5,752 nucleotides of DNA, taken from assembly GCA_938036745.1 (NCBI GenBank), contig CALHWG010000001.1, positions 1-5,752 on the forward strand. The letters run 5' to 3'. The notes below the pieces were generated by a model. The model was not told the DNA's origin. It was given only the letters and a program-made list of their open reading frames with translations, and did no database searches. Shown here in pieces: positions 1-5,266 of the stretch. The position numbers and the translations under genes were made by a program. This DNA is from an uncultured bacterium (lineage in GTDB: Bacteria > Patescibacteriota > Saccharimonadia > Saccharimonadales > Saccharimonadaceae). Within the stretch, counting starts at the first letter, position 1, and every line of letters begins with the position of its first letter.

Positions 1-52
1 CCAGCGACCTATTGGTTAACAGCCAACCGCTCTACCACTGAGCTATGCCGGA
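1..52 (-). tRNA. trnN: tRNA-Asn(GTT), 3' end cut by window edge
   Basis: Read on the minus strand, the gene starts at 52 with the acceptor strand TCCGGCA (52-46), then TA, then a D-arm GCTC...GAGC. The anticodon arm has a 5-bp stem GTTGG/CCAAT (one G-U pair) around the loop CTGTTAA. The anticodon GTT is at 20-18, which reads Asn codons AAC/AAU. The variable loop and the 5' strand of the T stem (GCTGG, 5-1) follow. The T loop, the rest of the T stem, the 3' acceptor strand and any encoded CCA lie outside the window. The visible part fits a normal class I tRNA with no odd bases. It has its own promoter just upstream (64-92). Confidence 0.95.
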
Positions 53-63
53 ATAATAATCTT

Positions 64-92
64 ATTATACACGAGTTTTTTAATAATTTCAA
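64..92 (-). promoter_or_regulatory. Promoter of the tRNA-Asn gene
   Basis: On the minus strand a -35 box TTGAAA (92-87, 5 of 6 to TTGACA) and a perfect -10 box TATAAT (69-64) are separated by exactly 17 bp. The expected transcription start is near 57, about 5 bases before the mature tRNA 5' end at 52. That leaves a very short leader for RNase P to remove. This is the cleanest sigma70-type promoter in the window, as expected for a stable RNA gene. Confidence 0.85.
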
Positions 93-114
93 GACTTTTT
101 TTCTATTTTTTCAG

Positions 115-149
115 AAAAATCGGCCCACTTTTTTAATGAGCCGATTTTT
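115..149 (-). terminator. Rho-independent terminator of the padR-ABC operon
   Basis: A perfect 10-bp inverted repeat (115-124 with 140-149; arm AAAAATCGGC) encloses a 15-base loop. On the minus strand the hairpin core GGC/GCC is followed by a run of five T. The hairpin starts 8 bases after the permease stop codon (157-159), so it ends the four-gene operon and separates it from the tRNA promoter at 64-92. The A/T flanks are symmetrical, so it could in principle work in both directions, but no plus-strand gene needs it. Confidence 0.85.
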
Positions 150-156
150 ATTATCT

Positions 157-1461
157 CTATTCAGTTCGAAGAGCCTCAATTGGGTTCATCTTTGCCGCTT
201 TTCGTGCTGGTAAGAATCCAGAAATCACCGAAAGTAACATCAAACCAACTACCAATAAAATCCAAGCGAATAAATCTGGTTGAAGCAAATTCGTATCTAC
301 GCCAGAAGTTTTTTGTAGTTTTAAGACACTACTGATTACAGGGTTTAAGAAAGTAATTCCATACGCTACAACAATTCCAATAATTCCACCAAATAAACCA
401 ATCAGTGCTGCTTCGTATCTAAAAAGTTTCGAAACATCACTCTTTCGCATTCCGAGCGATTTCATCAAACCAATTTGTGAAGTTCGCTCTAAAACTGAAA
501 TATATTGCGTGTTAATAATTCCAAAAGCTGAAGCAAGAAGTGTCAAAAATCCAAATCCAGCAAGACCCGCTGCCATAACATTAATTGCTGTTTGAACCGT
601 TGCTTTATCGTCTGCAAAAGTAGAAACTTGATAAAATTCACCGCCGTTTAATGCCGTAATTTCCTTTTTAATTTCATCAACTTTTCGTGTGCCGTCGGTT
701 GTTACGCTCGCACTATAAAACCGCATTTCACCAGAATTTTGCTTTTTCGCAATTTCCAAACCATCACTATTATTCATCCAGAAATTTCCGTGATAGTTAA
801 AGTTAGTATCCGTTTTTCCGGCATCAACTGCTTGAATTTCAAAAGTCTTTTCGAAAGTTTTGCCTTCCGCGTCTTTCATTTCGAAAACTACTTTTTTACC
901 CACAATATCAGCAGGATTTTTACCTCCAAAAGGTTCAACATAAGCTTTTGGCGCGATAACTTTTCCATTATCAATTTGATTGTTTTTACTGAGTTTTCCA
1001 GCTGAAATCCCCATCTCTTGTTCGTCATTTTTAGTGGCAACATATCCGTCATATTTTACTCCATTTTCAGACTGAACAGTCTCAATTTTTACAGGAACTG
1101 CTGGAGAGACATTTCGAACACCTTTAATTTTTAAAATTTTATCTAAATCTTCTTTCTTAAATGAGTGGCTCTCAGCGTCAATTTCAGCTTTCTTTTTGGC
1201 AGCATCTTCACGAGTTGATTCAACCTTATTTGGCGCATAAGGGTCTTTTTTATTCTTAATTAATCGCGAGATAGTTAAAGCATTCTGATCACCTAATTTA
1301 TTGGCTAAACTTTCAACATAAGCATTGCCACCCTTTCCAGCTGCAATTGCGAGTGCAACAGTTGTCGCACCAACCGCAATTGCCAAACTTGTCAAAATTG
1401 TTCGCCCTTTTGCTAAACGAATATTTTTTCCAGCTCGCTTAATAATATCAACTCTACGCAT
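157..1461 (-). CDS. FtsX/MacB-family ABC transporter permease
   Basis: Membrane subunit of an ABC exporter of the LolCE/MacB (type VII) class, partner of the ATPase encoded just upstream. It has 434 residues from ATG at 1461. The order is a short basic N-terminus, TM1 (about 21-41), a long extracytoplasmic domain (about 42-290, MacB_PCD-like), then TM2 (about 291-315), TM3 (about 349-373) and TM4 (about 397-416). After TM2 comes the family coupling segment ERTSQIGLMKSLGMRKSDV (325-343). The protein ends with the typical tail PARKAAKMNPIEALR (418-432).
Start choice: an in-frame TTG at 1476 would add five residues, but a good SD (AAGGAG, 1473-1468) lies six bases before the ATG at 1461 and inside that extension, so ATG is preferred. 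The gene overlaps the ATPase stop by 8 bp (ATGCGTAG), which implies translational coupling. The family exports peptides, lipids or lipoproteins; the substrate here is unknown. No membrane-fusion (MacA-like) gene is in the window. Confidence 0.93.
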   Translation of the reverse strand: MRRVDIIKRAGKNIRLAKGRTILTSLAIAVGATTVALAIAAGKGGNAYVESLANKLGDQNALTISRLIKNKKDPYAPNKVESTREDAAKKKAEIDAESHSFKKEDLDKILKIKGVRNVSPAVPVKIETVQSENGVKYDGYVATKNDEQEMGISAGKLSKNNQIDNGKVIAPKAYVEPFGGKNPADIVGKKVVFEMKDAEGKTFEKTFEIQAVDAGKTDTNFNYHGNFWMNNSDGLEIAKKQNSGEMRFYSASVTTDGTRKVDEIKKEITALNGGEFYQVSTFADDKATVQTAINVMAAGLAGFGFLTLLASAFGIINTQYISVLERTSQIGLMKSLGMRKSDVSKLFRYEAALIGLFGGIIGIVVAYGITFLNPVISSVLKLQKTSGVDTNLLQPDLFAWILLVVGLMLLSVISGFLPARKAAKMNPIEALRTE

Positions 1462-2140
1462 TTTTAACTCCTTCAATATGCTCTATTTCGCCATCTTTTA
1501 TTCGAATCCGAATATCACATTTTTCTGCCAATTCTTCATCATGAGTAATAATAAATAGCGTTGCACCCGACTTTTTATTATATTCAAAAAGTAATTTTTC
1601 AATTTTTTCACTAGTGGCGGAGTCCAAATTTCCCGTTGGTTCATCCGCAAAAATTATTTCTGGCGAGTTTACAATTGCTCGTGCAATCGCAAGACGCTGT
1701 TTCTGCCCACCCGAAAGGTCACGAGCTGGTGTTTTGATTTTATCTTTCAAACCAACCGCTTTTAGGGCGTCTTCTACAATTTCTTTCCTTCGAAAAATTG
1801 GTTCTTCAGCAATTTCAAGCGGTAAACTCACATTTTCGAAACAAGTTTCATTTCCCTGCACAAAAAAGCTTTGAAAAATAAATCCCATTTTTTTTGAACG
1901 AAATTTATCAATCTTCTTTTGATTCATTGATAAAATATTTACTCCATCCATTAAAACTTCACCTTTTTCTGGAGCGTCCAGGCCACTCATTGCATGAATC
2001 AGTGTTGATTTTCCACTTCCCGATTTCCCAATAATCGCCACACTTGAGCCATTTTCAATCTTGAAACTCACATCTTTTAATGCCTGAAAAAGGTTCTTCT
2101 TTTTGCCATAAATTTTTGAAATATTTCGAACTTCAATCAT
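1454..2140 (-). CDS. ABC transporter ATP-binding protein (LolD/MacB type)
   Basis: Cytoplasmic ATPase of 228 residues, the usual length of stand-alone LolD/MacB-type subunits, driving the FtsX/MacB-like permease encoded next. All ABC motifs are intact: aromatic A-loop Tyr11, Walker A GKSGSGKST (38-46), Q-loop Gln90 (in GFIFQSF), signature LSGGQKQR (142-149), Walker B EIIFADEP (161-168) with catalytic Glu167, D-loop NLDSATS (171-177) and H-loop His200. The FADEPTGNLD string is typical of the lipoprotein/macrolide/antimicrobial-peptide branch.
The start at 2140 has a very strong SD (AAAGGAGG), though only three bases separate it from ATG. The gene begins 13 bp after the upstream PspC-protein stop and overlaps the permease start by 8 bp. 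It stops with TAG. Function as an exporter ATPase is secure; the substrate is not known. Confidence 0.96.
   Translation of the reverse strand: MIEVRNISKIYGKKKNLFQALKDVSFKIENGSSVAIIGKSGSGKSTLIHAMSGLDAPEKGEVLMDGVNILSMNQKKIDKFRSKKMGFIFQSFFVQGNETCFENVSLPLEIAEEPIFRRKEIVEDALKAVGLKDKIKTPARDLSGGQKQRLAIARAIVNSPEIIFADEPTGNLDSATSEKIEKLLFEYNKKSGATLFIITHDEELAEKCDIRIRIKDGEIEHIEGVKNA
1468..1473 (-). promoter_or_regulatory. Ribosome binding site that fixes the permease start
   Basis: AAGGAG on the minus strand lies six bases (TTAAAA) before ATG at 1461. It sits inside the last codons of the ATPase gene. Because it falls downstream of the alternative TTG at 1476, it argues against the longer permease model. 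Confidence 0.85.
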
Positions 2141-2153
2141 ATTCCTCCTTTAA

Positions 2154-3734
2154 TTAAAATTCATTCCTATCTAAACTTTCAAGATAAAAGCATTGGCCTT
2201 TAGTATTCTCGTTAAAATCATAATCATTCACTTTTACATTTTTTGCGCGAGCTTTCAAACGAGTGACTTTTGGACTATTAAAACTACAATTTTTAGTTTT
2301 AACATTTGCATTTTCAACATTATTTAGTTCAACACTTCCACTATTCGATTTTAATGTTAAGTTCAAAACATCAATGTGTTTTCCTGAAAATACGCCATAT
2401 TCACCTTTCGAAATCTCTAAATTTGTAATTTTGGCTGAATTTTCAAAATAAACTGAGCCGCCATTCATTTTTACTTTCATATTCTCAGCGTCTTTCGCAA
2501 AATAATTTACGTTCGAATTTGAAGTTACATCAATTTCATTTAGTTCTGGGCCATAAATATTAATTTCTTCATATCCTAATCCACCAAAATATAGATTTTG
2601 CGGAACATTGTTTAAGCTCAATTTCAAAGTTTCTCCTTCAAAATCAACTTTCAAATTATGTTTTCGAAAATTCATATGTGTAAATTCAATTTTTTGCTCA
2701 TCTGAAATGTGATAGAAAACAGAAACTGAAGAATCGACTTTTAGTTTTTTAACACTTTTCATTTTTTCAGAATTAATTTTAATTTGTTCAGAGACTAAAC
2801 TTTTCGAAACCTTTTCATTAGCCTTATCGCGTAAAATTGTGGTAAAAGAAATCGATCCCAAAATTCCACCTAAAGCAACTACCACCGAAACGATAATTGC
2901 TATGATATCAATTTTCGAAGCCTTCAATTTAAACAGCATTTTTGCAATAAAAGCCGTAAAAATCAAATAAGAAACTCCCATTATATTTGCTGAAATTATT
3001 ATACCAGTTGCAGCATTCTTTGCGTTGGCAAAATTAGCCATTTCGCCAATTTGCATTAATGCCCAGTTTCCAAAAAACATCGCTAGGATTCCACCAAGAA
3101 AAGCAAAAACTGTAAAAATTCCAAAAATTATCCCAAAAATTCGAGCAATTTTCATATTTCGAGCTGCATTTTTTTCGAAATTGTATTCTTCGTTAACTTC
3201 TCGAATTGCACTTGCTGTAATAACTTCACCGCGAAGTCGCAAAATATCATTAGCATTTTTTGCTGCTGGAATGATAAGAATTGATAAAATGTAAATTGGA
3301 ACAATTGCGCCAAAACTTACAAAAAACATAACCGCTAAAGCTAACCTGACCCAAACCGTATCAATTTTTAAATATTGTGCCAATCCTGCTGCCACACCTG
3401 AAATCATTCCGTTTTGTTCGTCTCGGAATAGCTTTTTTGAAATTTTTGGAATGCGAATTTCTTCATTTTCACCATCAAAATTCAAATCTTGGAACACTTC
3501 TGGCGAGCCAATTTGAGCTTCAATTTTTGAAATTTCTTTTTCAGTGATTACTCCGCCTTCTTTTATACCAAGTTCCGCTAGAATTTCAGTAATTCGAATT
3601 TCCACATCTTCGAAAATATCTTCATCGCCAGAGTAGATTTTTAAATCTTTTAGATATTTTTCAAGCCTCTTTTTGGCATAAATTTCAATTTCGTAAGGAA
3701 TTTTCGCCAAATGAATTCTTGTAATTTCTTTCAT
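2154..3734 (-). CDS. HAAS-like / PspC / toastrack membrane protein
   Basis: Likely membrane-stress sensor or regulator of 526 residues. Residues 1-85 are soluble, charged and helical; the pattern ends in a conserved-looking IGSPEVF (75-81) that resembles HAAS (DUF1700) domains, which commonly accompany PadR regulators. Residues about 99-157 form a PspC domain: KKLFRDEQNGMISGVAAGLA, then YLKIDTVWVRLALAV and a long hydrophobic stretch ending in IIPAA. Three further membrane segments follow (about 196-221, 243-267 and 275-299). Residues about 325-510 are Asn/Ser/Lys/Val-rich short beta repeats such as LKSNSGSVELNNVENANVKT (461-480), typical of the DUF4097/DUF2807 'toastrack' class. Only two cysteines are present (483, 516).
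The start at 3734 has SD AAGGAG four bases upstream, overlapping the PadR stop codon (TAAGGAG); the PadR gap is 8 bp. PspC is certain in my view, toastrack likely, HAAS plausible. The role in signalling to PadR or the ABC pair is inferred from the operon. Confidence 0.88.
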   Translation of the reverse strand: MKEITRIHLAKIPYEIEIYAKKRLEKYLKDLKIYSGDEDIFEDVEIRITEILAELGIKEGGVITEKEISKIEAQIGSPEVFQDLNFDGENEEIRIPKISKKLFRDEQNGMISGVAAGLAQYLKIDTVWVRLALAVMFFVSFGAIVPIYILSILIIPAAKNANDILRLRGEVITASAIREVNEEYNFEKNAARNMKIARIFGIIFGIFTVFAFLGGILAMFFGNWALMQIGEMANFANAKNAATGIIISANIMGVSYLIFTAFIAKMLFKLKASKIDIIAIIVSVVVALGGILGSISFTTILRDKANEKVSKSLVSEQIKINSEKMKSVKKLKVDSSVSVFYHISDEQKIEFTHMNFRKHNLKVDFEGETLKLSLNNVPQNLYFGGLGYEEINIYGPELNEIDVTSNSNVNYFAKDAENMKVKMNGGSVYFENSAKITNLEISKGEYGVFSGKHIDVLNLTLKSNSGSVELNNVENANVKTKNCSFNSPKVTRLKARAKNVKVNDYDFNENTKGQCFYLESLDRNEF

Positions 3735-3742
3735 ATTTCTCC

Positions 3743-4084
3743 TTAAAGTTTGCTGATTGTTTTATTTAATTTGCTGATTTCTTCGCTAACCTTTTCACAA
3801 ACACTAGCGCCAAATTCAGTTATTGAATAATATTTTCTAGGCGGACCTTGCTCACTTTCTTGCCATTCATGGCTTAATAATCCATCTTTTTGCAGTCTTG
3901 ATAGCAACGGATAAATTGTGCCTTCGACCACAACCATTTTAGCTTCACGTAATTCCTTAATGATGTCGCTGGTGTAAACTGGTTTTTTTGCACAAACTTT
4001 TAGCACGCAAAACGCCATAAAACCTTTTCGCATCTGGGTTGAAATTTGTGAAGCATATTTTTCAATACTTTCTTGTTCCTTCAT
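3743..4084 (-). CDS. PadR-family transcriptional regulator
   Basis: Small DNA-binding repressor of 113 residues, the size of the short PadR subgroup (winged helix plus a C-terminal dimerisation helix). The helix-turn-helix spans about residues 20-70. The diagnostic PadR run is EGTIYPLLSRLQKDGLL (54-70), then the wing with GPPRKYYSITEFG (80-92), and a final helix (about 93-113). Cysteines at 26, 31 and 96 could make it redox sensitive, but that is speculation.
It is the first gene of the operon, 8 bp before the HAAS-like/PspC gene, so it very probably autoregulates and controls the membrane protein and the ABC exporter. The start at 4084 has only a weak SD (GAAG) in front, and the promoter -10 box ends just eight bases before ATG. 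The mRNA therefore probably has almost no leader. The inducer is unknown. Confidence 0.95.
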   Translation of the reverse strand: MKEQESIEKYASQISTQMRKGFMAFCVLKVCAKKPVYTSDIIKELREAKMVVVEGTIYPLLSRLQKDGLLSHEWQESEQGPPRKYYSITEFGASVCEKVSEEISKLNKTISKL

Positions 4085-4092
4085 ACTTCTAT

Positions 4093-4119
4093 GTTATACA
4101 AGGTAGCTTAAAAAGTCAA
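4093..4119 (-). promoter_or_regulatory. Promoter of the padR-pspC-ABC operon
   Basis: On the minus strand, -35 TTGACT (4119-4114, 5 of 6) and -10 TATAAC (4098-4093, 5 of 6) are separated by 15 bp, shorter than the usual 17. Only eight bases lie between the -10 box and the PadR ATG at 4084, so the start of transcription should be within about three bases of the start codon. It is the only good promoter candidate seen for the four-gene operon, and it lies between the galE terminator and padR. Confidence 0.65.
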
Positions 4120-4128
4120 GTACTTTTT
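4097..4128. promoter_or_regulatory. Candidate PadR operator(s)
   Basis: Two small dyads cover the operon promoter. One is TAC-AAG-GTA (4097-4105), overlapping the -10 box and its upstream edge. The other is AAAAAGT-N5-ACTTTTT (4110-4116 with 4122-4128), covering the -35 box and containing the 8-bp palindrome AAGTACTT (4118-4125). PadR proteins usually bind dyads in their own promoters, so these are natural candidates. The assignment rests on position only; A/T runs can give such dyads by chance. Confidence 0.35.
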
Positions 4129-4130
4129 TC

Positions 4131-4170
4131 AAAAAAAATAAAAAAGTCTGTTCGAAAACAAACTTTTTTA
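4131..4170 (-). terminator. Rho-independent terminator of galE
   Basis: On the minus strand RNA, 4170-4157 pairs with 4152-4139 in a 14-bp stem containing one G-U pair. The loop is UUCG (4156-4153), a stable tetraloop sequence, though here closed by U-A rather than C-G. The stem is followed by eight U (4138-4131). It begins 6 bases after the galE stop codon (4177-4179). It isolates galE from the padR operon promoter 12 bp further on. Confidence 0.88.
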
Positions 4171-4176
4171 ATATTC

Positions 4177-5190
4177 TTAGATTAATCCATTCGGATTTCT
4201 ACTTTGCCAATTCCACGAATCTCGGCACATTTCTTCAAGTGTTTTTTCTGTTTTCCAACCAAGTTCTTTTTCAGCCTTAGCAACATCAGCATAATAAAAT
4301 GCAATATCGCCTGCACGGCGCGGAGTTATTTCGAAAGGAATCTTTTTGCCAGAGGCTTTTTCGAAAGCACGAACCAGTTCCAAAACGCTTATTCCCGAGC
4401 CTGAACCGAGATTATAAATTTTAACGCCACCATTCTTACGGTTATTCTCTAATGCTCTCAAATGTCCCTTAGCTAAATCAACAACATGAATATAGTCACG
4501 CACGCCCGTGCCATCAGGAGTTTCATAATCATCGCCAAAAATTGAAAGCTTTTCTCGTTTCCCAATGGCAACTTGAGAAATATACGGCATCAAATTATTT
4601 GGAATTCCTTGCGGATCTTCACCAATTAAACCGCTTTCATGCGCACCAATTGGGTTGAAATATCGCAAAATCGTAATCGACCAGTGCACATCAGCCTTTG
4701 CTAAATCTTTCAAAATATGCTCAATCACAACTTTAGTATATCCATAAGGGTTCGTTGCTGTTTCGCAAGGCATTTCTTCTCGATAAGGAACTGGATTTTT
4801 GTCGCCATAAACTGTTGCGCTCGAAGAAAAAACAATATCATAGACGTTAAACTCTAGCATAATTTCCAAAAGAGAAATTGTTCCTTGAATATTATTTTTA
4901 TAGTATTCAAGTGGTTTTTCAACACTTTCGCTAACTGCTTTTAAGCCTGCAAAATGTATCACTTGTTCAATATTATTTTCTTGAAAAATTTTTCGAAGCC
5001 CATCTTTATTTAAAATATTAACTTCATAAAATTTAAAATCCTTACCCGAAATTTTACGAATTCTCTCTAAAGCTTTAGGTTTCGAATTTACAAAATTATC
5101 AATAATTATAACTTCTTCATTATTTTCAAGAAGTTCAATTGAAGTGTGGGCACCGATAAATCCTGCGCCACCAGTTACTAAAATCGCCAT
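4177..5190 (-). CDS. galE: UDP-glucose 4-epimerase
   Basis: Cytoplasmic NAD-dependent epimerase interconverting UDP-glucose and UDP-galactose, supplying precursors for surface glycans or the Leloir route. It has 337 residues, full length for GalE. It belongs to the extended short-chain dehydrogenase family: NAD-binding TGGAGFIG (6-13), HFAGLKAVSES (79-89), SSSATVYG (122-129) with catalytic Ser124, and Tyr149-X3-Lys153. The GalE-specific blocks LRYFNPIGAH (175-184) and GTGVRDYIHVVDLAKGH (227-243) are also present. Tyr299 aligns with the E. coli Tyr299 gatekeeper (DIAFYYAD against DLPAYWAD), which favours plain UDP-Glc/UDP-Gal over N-acetylated sugars.
The start at 5190 has AAAGG five bases upstream. 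The gene has its own promoter and terminator, so it looks monocistronic. No other galactose genes are nearby, which suggests a glycan-precursor role rather than a catabolic operon. Confidence 0.97.
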   Translation of the reverse strand: MAILVTGGAGFIGAHTSIELLENNEEVIIIDNFVNSKPKALERIRKISGKDFKFYEVNILNKDGLRKIFQENNIEQVIHFAGLKAVSESVEKPLEYYKNNIQGTISLLEIMLEFNVYDIVFSSSATVYGDKNPVPYREEMPCETATNPYGYTKVVIEHILKDLAKADVHWSITILRYFNPIGAHESGLIGEDPQGIPNNLMPYISQVAIGKREKLSIFGDDYETPDGTGVRDYIHVVDLAKGHLRALENNRKNGGVKIYNLGSGSGISVLELVRAFEKASGKKIPFEITPRRAGDIAFYYADVAKAEKELGWKTEKTLEEMCRDSWNWQSRNPNGLI

Positions 5191-5231
5191 TTTTTCCTTT
5201 CATAATATAAAATTAAGAACTTTATAGCATT

Positions 5232-5260
5232 ATTATACTATTTTTCAAAAGACACGGCAA
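5232..5260 (-). promoter_or_regulatory. Promoter of galE
   Basis: A perfect -10 TATAAT (5237-5232) lies 17 bp from TTGCCG (5260-5255, 4 of 6 to TTGACA). This would give a leader of about 35 bases containing the AAAGG ribosome site (5200-5196). A second overlapping candidate is TTGAAA (5248-5243) with TATAAA (5226-5221) and a 16-bp spacer; one or both may be used. I see no hairpin terminator between uvrA and this promoter, so some readthrough from uvrA into galE is possible. Confidence 0.65.
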
Positions 5261-5266
5261 TTCATC

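Noticed and set aside
3025..3294. Open frame on the plus strand, and similar ones at 739-1005, 1325-1558, 1614-1874, 2263-2451 and 4204-4404.
   Set aside because: Each is antisense to a well-supported minus-strand gene, has no recognisable domain or ribosome site, and has the composition expected of a reverse-strand reading.
5190..5203. An upstream ATG at 5203 just before galE.
   Set aside because: It is out of frame with galE, and its sequence ATGAAAGGA overlaps the ribosome site used for the ATG at 5190. There is no support for it as a start.
5191..5266. Possible attenuator or riboswitch before galE.
   Set aside because: The region is only 76 bp and very A/T-rich, with no G/C-containing hairpin and no recognisable aptamer; it holds only promoter boxes and a ribosome site.
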